In this document: piece after piece, positions 55,540 to 64,000 of the stretch
How positions within the stretch are numbered: position 1 is the first letter of the stretch
How the letters are laid out: the number at the start of each line of letters is the position of its first letter
Origin: Adiantum capillus-veneris
Taxonomy: Eukaryota > Streptophyta > Polypodiopsida > Polypodiales > Pteridaceae
NCBI GenBank assembly: GCA_014529385.2
Contig: CM043964.1
Span: 108,600,587 to 108,664,586 of the forward strand
Length of the DNA: 64,000 nucleotides
Reading direction: 5' to 3'
Notes under the pieces: model-generated
Told to the model about the DNA's origin: nothing
Databases searched by the model: none
What the model saw: only the letters and a program-made list of their open reading frames with translations
Made by a program: the position numbers and the translations under genes

Positions 55540-57900
55540 AATTGATGGAAAATTTAGGAATATAGCTTAATAAATCATGAGATAATTCTAGAAGCATATT
55601 AAAGTGTTAAAAACTTGTGACAACTATCTCATAATTAGTTAATTAATTTTCCTGATTACTTTTCCTTAAATTATCTCTTTTCAGCAAAACATTAACACTA
55701 GTTTGGTACCAAAACAGGACACTTTAAGTGTCCTTTTTTAACAAATTTAAATTAAATGCTACTTGCATTAGACGGTTTATTTAAGAAAACCCTCTTGATA
55801 TGCTTAAATATGTTAGCTAGAGGGTCTTTTAAAAATATAACCTTGAATTTTAGAATGTATCATGATCAAGAACTATACAAATCAAGTTGACCCTCATAAG
55901 ACTGCAATTGACGATTTGAAGAAATTGCCTTTATAAGCTCCAGAAAAAATGAAGCGACCTTGTAGAAAATTTTAGGTGACTCTTCCACAATTTTTCTATA
56001 GATAATTGAAAGTATCATGTGCAAAAAAATTGACTTTGGAGTATATACAATAATGGAAAGTTCCATGTGTTTGATAAGATCATTTCAAGCATATTTCTGT
56101 ATACAAAGAAAAATATGTTTCTGATATATTTGTGAGTTTTAGAAAGTGATACATTGCTTGCCCTTTCCATTGAGCACTCAAGGTGGCAAGTAGAAGGGCT
56201 TTGGTATGCAGAAATTATTGGATCATTTTAAATATTCAAAACTGCATAAGAGAAAAATTTCATATTTTTATTCTTGAGACATAAGCATTCAAAACTTCAA
56301 ATAATATCAAACTTTCCATGTAGATCAACTAAATGTATCAAAGTACGTGGTACATGCACAATTGGGGTGCCTAAAACCTTGATTTCAATGTTATTATGGA
56401 GAACTCAAGATTTTCAAGAGTTTTTGCACGATAAAATAATCAAGATAGAGTTCAAGCAACGAGATTAAATTGAGTTAGAGAGCCCAAAAAATACATAGTG
56501 TCTTGGTTTAAACATATAAATCATTTGTAGTTGTCAAATTGCACTAGAATAGTACCAATTTTATGAGAGGACCTTTGGAAGACCAAAATTATGCTCTTAT
56601 TCAGCACGTGCTCAAGTATGAAATTATGTCTATACCTTGCATGTGACTTGAAATCTTATCTTTGAAGTGCATTCAATTATTTTGCAACACTAAGTGCTAA
56701 CACTTGGCTTTTAAAAACAAAAAAAGGCCATCTCTACAAAAACATATAATGATTTTATGATTTTTTTGGCAAAACAACTTAAAATTTTACTAAAATTTTA
56801 TGTCTTAGAACTTACCATAATTCTCTCCATGTAGATTGTATTTTGATATGGAACAAAATCTACTATTTTCTTTCCCTCATAACCAATCTATGGTAGAAGC
56901 AAGGAGTAAAAAACATCTTTCTATCTTGACAAATAAATTGCCAGAACTTGGTAGAAAAACAGGACACTATAGTGTCTCAGGACACTTAAGTGTCCAATTA
57001 CAAAACTAGTGTTAAGTAAGATAATTAGTAAATTAGCTTAGAAGTTAGTGAGATAATTTTAAGAGTAAGATTATAGTGTTAAAAACTCTTGATAACTACT
57101 TCATAGCTACTAGAAAACTAGTTTTTCTATTACTTATTGCTTAAGTTTTTTGTATTTAGAAAAAAATAAGTAATATTATTTGTAAATTAACTTACAAGTT
57201 AATGAGATAATTATCAGCAATAGTTATAGTGTTAAAAACCCATGATAGTTATCTCATAATTAGATAATTAGTTTTGCTAATTATTATTGCTTCACTTCTT
57301 TTCTTAACAAATAAATAAATAAGATACTTATTAACTTAGCTTAAATGTTCATGACATAATTTTTAAACATATAATATAATATTAAAAATTGATAAAAATT
57401 ATCTCATAGTTAGATAATTAGTGTTGCTAATTACTATTGATTAAATTCTCTTCTTTTAGTAGAAAGTTAAGCCAGATAATTAGTAAATCAACTTAGAAGT
57501 TAGTGATATAATTTCAAAAGATAGATTTTAATGTTAAAACCCCTCAACAATTATCTCATAATTAATTTTGATATTTACTATTTCATAAAGTCTTTGTTTT
57601 TAGCAAAAAATTAAGTAAGATAATTAGTAGATCATCTTAGAAGCTAGTGAGATAATTTTATCGACAAATTATAGTTCTAAACACCCTTGATAGTTATTTC
57701 ATAACTAGTTATTTAGGTTTACAAACTACTATGTTTAAAATATTTTTGTTTAGTAAAAAACTAATGAGAATAATTTTCAAATCCAGTTAGAAATTTCTAA
57801 GATAACTTTTCGAGGTATAATACACTATTACAAAGCTAGGATAAATATATCTATATCAGATGTATACTTTAATAATTATTAGGTAAAAAATGAGTCGTTT
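55540..57900. repeat. AT-rich satellite, monomer about 148 bp
   Basis: Monomers begin near TTAAGTAAGATAATTAGTAA and contain AGTTAGTGAGATAATTTT, ATAGTGTTAAAAAC and GTTATCTCATAATTAG. Units start at about 57012, 57168, 57316, 57466, 57611 and 57759. One more lies left of the transposon insert (about 55540-55695). GAGATAAT and ATTATCTC-type arms form an inverted repeat inside each monomer. Copies are well diverged. From 57901 to 58140 nothing further is recognised. Confidence 0.8.
55696..57011. mobile_element. Non-autonomous TIR DNA transposon with TTAA (or TA) target duplication
   Basis: 1316 bases starting CACTAGTTTGGTA and ending as the inverse of CACTAGTTTTGTA (12 of 13 match). Just inside, the left end has GGACACTTTAAGTGTCC and the right end GGACACTTAAGTGTCC, with a third similar palindrome at 56962-56976. 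TTAA flanks both ends (55692-55695, 57012-57015). Joining the flanks gives the satellite phrase TTAAGTAAGATAATTAGT found intact at 57610. There is no transposase frame inside. The CACTAG ends suggest CACTA, but the flanks fit TTAA or TA, not a 3-base duplication. Confidence 0.8.
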
Positions 57901-58140
57901 TTTACTACATTTAAAAACTTGTAAATCAACTAAAAAAACTACGGGATAATTATCAGAGCTTAAACATCACAAGGAAGCTAAGATAAAAATATCTTGAGGC
58001 TCGCGGACACGAACACTCTCATCCGTTGGCCCACTACTTGGACCAGCCTGATGGTTGTGAGTGACCTGACCCCCTTTGAATTGATATCTTTATCTGTTTA
58101 TTGATTTATATGGGTCCTTTTATTAATAACTACATAAATT

Positions 58141-58477
58141 AACCACTTATTTCAGCCTAATACCTTAAGTCACTGGTGGATCTTGGCTATAAATTAATTT
58201 TATAAGTACTTAAGTTTTTCTTAAGTTCTAACATTGCATCCGTTAAGGTCTTTGTATAGGGCTATAGTCCCAAGTCATTGTCAATGGTAAAGGCCTATTC
58301 CTTGGATATTTCTTAGTTAGAGACTCTAATGTTTATTAGGCATAGAGACCTATCAAGGATGCCATCATGACTTTAGAGTCGATGGATTGGGGACCTCTTA
58401 CTTGGTATCAGAGCATGTGTTAATTGAGATCCCAAACGTAGGAAAATATTTAAGGTATTAGGCTGAAATAAGTGGTT
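58141..58477. repeat. 28-bp perfect inverted repeat flanking 281 bases
   Basis: Left arm 58141-58168 (AACCACTTATTTCAGCC...) is the exact reverse complement of 58450-58477. The spacer holds a primer-binding site (58402). Perfect arms in otherwise decayed DNA suggest a recent inversion-type event or a maintained hairpin. Confidence 0.9.
58402..58416 (+). other. Primer-binding site, initiator-tRNA-Met type
   Basis: TTGGTATCAGAGCATG, a full match to the plant consensus. The LTR end before it is not a clean CA (CTCTTAC), and the LTR start is not located. It is not the C-family LTR, whose pol-distal end reads CCATTACA. Confidence 0.7.
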
Positions 58478-58750
58478 TTTGAAAATCTCAATTGTGATGT
58501 ATATAATTGGAAAGGAAAAGAAAAAAATTTCCCCATCTTTGCAAGAATATTTCCATCAGGCCTACCACAAGTCGTGTTTATGGGAGCATGCACATCCTGA
58601 CGTGTGGTTTTTGAAAATCTCAATTGTGATGTATATAATTGAAAAGAAAAAGACAAATAAAGAGAGAATTTTTTCCATCTTTGCAGGAAGATTTCCATCA
58701 GGCCTATCGCAAGTTCATGGTTTTCAATGTCATGTTTATGGGAGCATGCA
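58473..58750 (+). repeat. Tandem duplication, about 130-bp units
   Basis: Two units begin GTGGTTTTTGAAAATCTCAA (58472 and 58602) and share ATTTCCATCAGGCCTA and TTATGGGAGCATGCA. The second has about 15 extra bases. Open frames on both strands repeat accordingly and look fortuitous. Confidence 0.85.
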
Positions 58751-58779
58751 AATGCAAACATCGTTCAAAAAAGTGTGAT

Positions 58780-59040
58780 GAAATTGTTAGATAAAATGTT
58801 TTCTCCTTCCGCTTGGGGAATCAGCTAGTCGGGGTCTAGTGGAAACTTCCTCATTGATACCAAAGAGGTAAGAGGGTTTGCACAGAATATGAAGAGACTC
58901 AAATGGGCTGAAGAACTTAGAGTTATTGAAGTCTACTTCCTCAATGGGATAGAAAGGCTAGATGAAACCTTATAATAGATGGTCTTCAAGTATCTCAAAA
59001 TGAGTGGGTGTTTGATCAGGTGTCTATAATAATCTACCTA
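58780..59040 (+). pseudogene. gag: C element gag scrap
   Basis: Frame reads NFLIDTKEVRGFAQNMKRLK and WAEELRVIEVYFLNGIERLD. The pattern fits gag but is too short to be sure. It is cut by an LTR piece at 59041. Confidence 0.4.
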
Positions 59041-59318
59041 TGTCATAAAATCTAAGCAAAGGGGACACTTGTCAAGTTCCTCTTCATGTTTCCCTCATGG
59101 TGTGCCTGAAGCCTATTGGTTGGCCGCCCAAGCGGTCCAATGATAATTTAGGAGATCTAATTAATTGTCTTTGCATTTATCAAGTCCTCTCTCTCAAAGG
59201 GGAAAGGGGGACACTTGTGTCAAGGCTACCTTGTTGCTTGTAATGCCTCTTGCTTGTGATTGGCTAGGCTTGGAGGGGTCCAATGAGCTTCAAGCATGAG
59301 CTACAAGGGGGGGTCAAC
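59041..59318 (+). repeat. Internally deleted C-family LTR inside the C element
   Basis: Starts TGTCATAAAATCTAAG, then jumps to GCAAAGGGGACACTTG, which in the 3' LTR lies about 640 bases on (63568). It continues to GCTACAAGGGGGGGTC. It sits between gag and protease in the same orientation. Confidence 0.75.
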
Positions 59319-59880
59319 AGATGGGAGATATGGTAACGGCTGACACAGCTTTCAAGGGACAACAAGCCTCCGTTACTCCCTTTATTGGGAAGTTGCGGCT
59401 TCATGTCTAAAGCTATGTCGACAAAGAAGAATTTTTCATCTCTCCTCTACAACATGAGGATGATATCCTAGGGGCGCCATGGTTTGATCACATGGCTGCC
59501 AATATGAAGTTACTTGAAAGCAAAATCTACTTCACCTACAGGGGAAAGAACTGAATATAGATGGTAGTCAACGTGGTCGTACTATTCCACTTATAAATCC
59601 CCCTGCTTCTAATAAGTCAATGAAGAGCTCACTTTATGCGTACATGATTTTTGTCAAAGAGTCTCTAAAAGATCCTACTATTTAATCAAATGTAAATGGT
59701 AGGAATCAAGAAGAGTTAGACTTGTCTACGTTTCTAAAACAATTCCAAGATGTGTTCATCGATGACATCCCTATGGACTTACCTCCAAAACAAGGGGATG
59801 ATGACCATCAAATTGAGCTCCTTCCAGGAAGCTCACCACCTAACAAGCCTCCTTATCAAGTTTCACAAGCTCAACAAGAG
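59319..59880 (+). pseudogene. C element protease end and linker
   Basis: DDILGAPWFDHMAANMKL (about 59460-59513) is the second retropepsin block. The active site is lost, probably replaced by the LTR piece. Linker 59560-59880 leads to the RT with FLKQFQDVFIDDIPMDLPPK (about 59730). Confidence 0.65.
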
Positions 59881-60660
59881 GAGATCATGAGGTAAGTACA
59901 GGAACTGGTAGACAAAGGGATGGTGAGGCCTAGTTCCTCTCCCTTTTGTTCTCCAGTCCTTTTAGTGCAAAAGAAAGATGGTACATACCGTATGTGTGTG
60001 GACTATCGAGCACTAAACCATGTCACTTATCAAGAACAGATTTCCTGTGCTTCGGGTAGAAGATTTATTTGATAAGCTACAATGCTCTACGTACTTCAGT
60101 AGGATTGAACTTAAAAGTGGCTATCATCAAATAAGGATAGTCGATGAAGATATCCTAAAGACCACGTTTCGCACAACATTTAGTCTTTATGAATATCTAG
60201 TCATGCCTTTTGGCTTGACTAATGCACCAGCTATATTCAATCATCTAATGGAGAAACTTTTTAGACCTTATCGCAAATTCACTGGAGTGTTCTTTGATGA
60301 TATCATCATCTACTCCAAGTCTTTGGAGAAACATAAGCAACATCTCCAAGTGATTTTTCAAGCATTGAGGGAGAATAAGATTTTTCTCAACCAAAAACAA
60401 AGCTAGTTTTTCCTTCCAAGAGATTCAATACCTAGGTCATATTATCTCTCAAGATGGTATCCGTATGGATCCATCAAAGTTAGAGGTATTAAAAGCATGG
60501 CCTTACCCAAGGAATCTACATGAGCTAAGAAGCTTTATTGGTATGTGCGCATACTATAGACGCTTCATAGCAAAATTCTCTCAAGTAGCATGAACACTAC
60601 ATAACTAAGAAGAATGTTAAGTATGTATGGACTACTAAGGAGAAAAATGCTTTTGATAAG
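59881..60660 (+). pseudogene. pol: C element reverse transcriptase
   Basis: Reads VRPSSSPFCSPVLLVQKKDG and RMCVDYRALN, shifts near 60025, then frame 60020-60406: FSRIELKSGYHQIRI, VMPFGLTNAPAIFNHLMEKL and VFFDDIIIYS, where the usual YVDD or FVDD reads FFDD. After 60400 other frames give LGHIISQDGI and IGMCAYYRRF. The enzyme is dead from stops and shifts. Confidence 0.85.
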
Positions 60661-61075
60661 CTCAAGGAGAATCTTACCTCCCAACCAGTCCTCATGCTTC
60701 CGACTCTCTCAAAGACATTTGAGGTCCAATGTAATGCTTGTGGTGATTGCCTTCGAGCAGTTTTGCTTCAAGAAGGGCTTGCCATAGCATATGAGAGCCA
60801 AAGGCTCATTACTAATGAACGAGTCTTGGGCATTTATGAGAAAGAGCTTTTAGTTGTTCTACATGTCCTAGACACATGGAAGCACTATCTATTGGGGACT
60901 CCATTCATTCTACGCACCGACCACCAAAGTCTCAAGTATTTCACGACGCAAACCAAGCTTTCCAATAAACAAATGAGGTGGGAAAATTTTGTCTTGCGCA
61001 ATTTAATTTCCATATTGCTCACATTGTTGGTAAGCACAATCAAGTGGCCGATGCACTTTCACGATGACCAAAAGT
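60661..61075 (+). pseudogene. pol: C element RNase H
   Basis: Frame 60694-61119 reads TFEVQCNACGDCLRAVLLQE, ITNERVLGIYEKELLVVLHV and TDHQSLKYFTTQ; the end HIVGKHNQVADALSR is in another frame (about 61020-61068). The first catalytic Asp lies in a stretch now reading QCNACGD, where N replaces D of the minus copy (QCDACGD). Confidence 0.82.
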
Positions 61076-62345
61076 TAATGTGGTGTCTATTGCTACTCAC
61101 AATGATCTATCCTCTATGATAGATGAGTATGCTACTGACCCTGACTTTAGAGACATACTTCCATCCCTTGCTTTGGGGAAGAAAGAGGAACCATTCACCT
61201 TGTGGCATGGTTATCTTCTCCATGGCAATAGGCTATGTGTTACCCATTCCCTTTGTGAGAAAGTTATGTATGAATCCCATGCTCCTCCCTATGCTAGGTA
61301 TAGAGGTATTCAACCTACTCTTTCAGGAGTAGAGACGTATTTCTATTGGCCTACTATGAAAGTGGACATACAAGAGTATGTTTCAAAATGCGTAATATGC
61401 CAAAAGACCAAATATGATCGAGGGAAGCAACCTGGATTACTCTAGCCATTGCCTATCCCAAATTCACCATGGAAGAGTATATCCATGGATTTCATCTTTG
61501 GATTGCCCAAGTCTATTCATGGGAATACAGTAATATGGAAAATGGTCGACAGGTTTAGCAAGCAAGCACACTTTATTCCTGTCAAAAATACTATTAAGGC
61601 ACACCAAATGGCAAATATCTTCATATCTCATATTTTTTAACACCATGGATTACCCACATCCATTGTGTCAGATAGAGATCTTAGAATGACCACAAATATT
61701 TGGAAAGGTCTCTTTGAAAATCTAGGAACAAGATTGAATTTCTCTTCGGCCCATCACCCACAAACGGATGGCAAAAGTGAGATAGAAAATCTTACAATAC
61801 TCGATCTACTAAAGACTTATGTTACAGAAGTAGATCAACGCTCGCAATGAGAAAAGTACCTACCTCTTGTAGAGTATGCCTACAATAATACTATACATAC
61901 TTCTATGGGAAAATAACCTTTTGAGATCATTGAGGGAAGACCAAAAAGTCCCTTTCTACTCAAAGTACATGAGAAGATCTTTGTTGTTGTTGATGAGTAT
62001 AGCCGTGACCTACAAGAATCTTTTCAAAAGATTAAGGAGGCTATATCCATCTCTTAACAAAGGCAAAAAGCTATTGTTGACAATCACAGAAGGGACTTAA
62101 CGTTCAAAGAAAATGATTGAGTCTTACTCAAGTTTCCTAAGGCTTGATTAAGGAAAATGATGGAAAACAATCCTACGGGCCATCAAAAGTATTATGCTAA
62201 GCTAGCAAAAAAATACCATGGTCCTTTCCAAATTTTGAATCCTATCAATTAGACGGCCTACCAACTCGAGTTTCCCAACCATTGGCTCATACACAATGCT
62301 TTTTGTGTGAGCCTACTTAATCCCTAAAAAGGAGAGCCACAAAGT
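61076..62345 (+). pseudogene. pol: C element integrase
   Basis: The zinc domain (frame 61080-61445) ends KCVICQKTKYDRGKQPG. The core reads [13 protein letters not shown] (first Asp), SIVSDRDLRM in the frame from 61665 (second Asp) and HHPQTDGKSEIENL (Glu retained). Stops fit C-to-T or G-to-A changes, for example TAG in GLL-stop-PLP (61443) and TGA for Trp (about 61848). The GPF block (KYHGPFQILN, about 62215) and IHNAFCVSLL follow. Confidence 0.87.
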
Positions 62346-62429
62346 GAACCAATTATTGAAGTCCCTCCCGAAGTTGAAGACCAAGAAGAGGTGCTACAAT
62401 CCGAAGCTATCCTTCAGCATGAAGACAAG

Positions 62430-62572
62430 TTACTACCACATGGTAAGATTATCCGACGGTATCTGATTAAGTTTAAAAATTATCCTTTTGAAGATGCTAG
62501 ATGGATGCAAGAAATACAGCTTAAGGATAGTATGAACCTTGTAAATGCTTACAATGATACATTAGAGTAATA
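62430..62572 (+). pseudogene. C element chromodomain
   Basis: ILQHEDKLLPHGKII then RRYLIKFKNYPFEDARWMQE and LVNAYND have the chromodomain pattern (Y-L-[VI]-K-[WF]-K-x-[YF]-P-x-E-D-A-x-W). It would direct integration to marked chromatin. It lies at the integrase C-terminus and is deleted in the minus copy. Between 62573 and 62918 is 3' untranslated sequence. Confidence 0.75.
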
Positions 62573-62918
62573 AAATGTACAAATTTCTTTTAAATGACCC
62601 ATGTTTTTGTCTTATAAGACTAGTTATCTTTTTAATTGTGCATAGATTTAAAATAGTATGCATGCTTAGAATCATGTTTGTGACGACGATGTCTCTCAAA
62701 CACCAAGTAGAATTTGTCATTGTACTTTGGGAGAATGAAATGGACTAAAGAGCATACATGCTTGCGGTAGCTATGTCTCCCAAGCACCAAATGGATTAGT
62801 CATCCATCTTGGAAAGATGTCGTATGGTAAAAAGGGATCCTCTACCCTCTAAGTAAGATTGACTAATGACTAAAGCTTTATCTCTTCTACCTCATAGTTG
62901 AGGACGAATATGATTTTA

Positions 62919-62930
62919 AGAGAGGGGTAA
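62919..62930 (+). other. Polypurine tract of the C element
   Basis: AGAGAGGGGTAA directly before the LTR start TGTCATAAAC. The minus copy has AAGAGAGACGTAA in the same place. Confidence 0.8.
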
Positions 62931-63815
62931 TGTCATAAACTCTAATATCTAACCAACCCAAATGATTTTCTCATATTAAACTGATCATTTAGTGTGGGAG
63001 AATAAACGGGAACCAGGGTTAAGATATAGACATGTGCTTATAGATCTATCTCAACACAAGACCAATGGTAAAGGGACCCAAATGAGAGATGGTCTATCAA
63101 AGAGCAAGACTAACCAATGGAGCATAAGACCTTAGGGTTAGCTTCATTAAATACCTCCAATACTTAGTGTAAAAGTCCCTTGACCTTAGGTAAGCTAAGA
63201 CTGAGCTTGAGGTGGGAACCGGGCCCAAGCTTCAGGTCCTTGAGGTGGGAGCCCGGCCTAAGCTTAAGGTTCTTGAGGTGCCTGATGACTGAGATTCTTG
63301 AGGTGCTTGATGATTGTGATGCTTGAGGTGCTTGTCATGCTTGAGATGCTAGGGTTGTACTTGAGGTGAGAACCCAGCCCAAGCTTGAAGTGCCTAAGGG
63401 CCAAGCTTGTGGTGGGAACTGGGCCTAATCTTGAGGGGCTTGAGGTGTTGAAAGTCAAAGAGCCAATCCCTACAAGGAGGGGTCGATTCCTACATGAAGG
63501 GGGATGAGAGAGAACACACACACACACACACACACTCACACAAGGCATGCCTAGTACAAAGAAAGCAAAGGGGAAACTTGTCAAGTTCCTCCTCATGTTG
63601 CCCTCATGGTGTGCCTGAAGCCTATTGGCTGGCCACCCAAGGGGTCCAATGATAATTTAGGAGATTTAATTAATTGTGTTTGCATTTATCAAGTCCTCTC
63701 TCTCAAAGGAAAGGGGGACACTTGTCCTAAGGCTACCCTTGTTGCTTGTAATGCCTCCTGCTTATGATTGGCTAGGCTTGGAGGGGACCAATGAGCTTCA
63801 AGCATGAGCTACAAG
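62931..63815 (+). repeat. 3' LTR of the C element, interrupted
   Basis: Starts TGTCATAAACTCTAATATC and follows the solo LTR (8566-10153, inverse) up to GAGCTTCAAGCATGAGCTACAAG. There the CACTA end begins. Internal repeats of CTTGAGGTGCTTGA type lie at 63220-63440 and a (CA)n at 63513-63535. Confidence 0.85.
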
Positions 63816-64000
63816 AACTACAAGAGGATCTTCATATTAGCGACGCTCACACAGCGACGCTCAAAAAAAAAATTCCCGGCGTCGCTATGAGCGTCGCTAT
63901 AAGCGTCGCTATGAGCGTCGCAAATTTACAAAGAAATTTGCGACGCTCATAGTGACGCTCATAGCGACGCTTATAGCGACGCTCATAGCGATGCCGGCTG
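63816..64000 (+). mobile_element. CACTA-type DNA transposon end with subterminal GCGACGC repeats
   Basis: The LTR is broken by AACTACAAGAGGATC, close to the plant CACTA end CACTACAAGA (first base A instead of C). GCGACGCTC repeats follow from 63839, a usual subterminal feature. 63876-63927 and 63934-63997 form a large hairpin of 12-base units GCGTCGCTATGA; the right arm has one extra unit. The rest lies outside the window, so the 3-base target duplication cannot be checked. Confidence 0.7.

Larger units (their letters stand above)
58780..63815 (+). mobile_element. C-family chromovirus-like gypsy element (plus copy)
   Basis: Plus-strand order: gag scrap, LTR scrap (59041-59318), protease, RT, RNase H, integrase, chromodomain, polypurine tract, 3' LTR. 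The protease-RT-RNase H-integrase order and chromodomain place it in the chromovirus branch of Ty3/gypsy. The 5' LTR is missing. Stops and shifts disable every domain. It shares LTR and pol with the minus-strand copy at 25990-29400. Confidence 0.88.

Noticed and set aside
55696-57011. Calling the TIR element a standard CACTA transposon
   Set aside because: Ends start CACTAG, but the flanking three bases (TAA left, TTA right) are not a direct repeat, while TTAA or TA is.

Overview
The window looks like an intergenic, transposon-filled stretch of a large plant nuclear genome. Nearly everything recognisable is a decayed LTR retrotransposon: Ty3/gypsy including a chromodomain type, and Ty1/copia. 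Two primer-binding sites match initiator-tRNA-Met (TTGGTATCAGAGC type). There are also a CACTA-type transposon end, a small TTAA/TA-flanked inverted-repeat transposon, satellites and very long (GA)n microsatellites. I found no intact host gene, tRNA, rRNA or CRISPR array. The sequence does not fix the species. I used no database, so family names rest on motifs read by eye.

Layout. 1-2840 (-): gag part of gypsy element A1, running off the left edge. 2880-3830: an LTR shared by A1 (as its 5' LTR) and element B1 (as its 3' LTR). 3831-8100 (-): B1, a relative with gag-like ORFs but no visible RT or integrase. 8110-11000: a ~270-bp-spaced palindrome repeat, split by a solo LTR (8566-10153) with a perfect GTGGG target-site duplication. 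12262-21268 (+): element D, a whole gypsy element with two LTRs, gag, protease, RT, RNase H, integrase and an extra 3' ORF. About 21.3-32.0 kb (+): element A2, a pol-bearing relative of A1, whose RT is broken by a truncated chromovirus-like element C (25990-29400, -). 32.3-39 kb (-): B2, a second copy of B. 39.6-40.4 kb: (GA)n arrays. 41.15-42.34 kb: a 600-bp tandem duplication. 42.4-45.6 kb: a plus-strand A-type gag scrap joined to minus-strand B3. 45.6-50.9 kb (+): two copia remnants (E, F). 50.9-52.4 kb: gypsy remnant G and an LTR scrap. 53-54 kb: CT/CA repeats and a SINE-like Pol III promoter. 55.5-57.9 kb: a ~148-bp AT-rich satellite carrying an inserted TIR transposon with an internal empty site. 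58.1-63.8 kb (+): a second C-family element with chromodomain and 3' LTR, whose LTR is interrupted by a CACTA end at 63816.

Most notable points. (1) The A/B gag region carries repeated short motifs of the form aromatic-x-D-x-x-G-x-x-Y in A2, B1, B2 and B3. A second W-[IVL]-P motif occurs three times in a downstream ORF of B1 and B2. I know of no described gag family with this layout. (2) Premature stops in element D are almost all TAG where Gln (CAG) is expected, which points to C-to-T decay in CHG methylation context. (3) The TTAA/TA transposon sits in a satellite whose other monomers give the uninterrupted target. (4) A 28-bp perfect inverted repeat flanks a primer-binding site near 58.4 kb.

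The window is best read as layers: old A/B elements, then insertion of D and C, with solo-LTR formation, deletions and DNA transposons on top.
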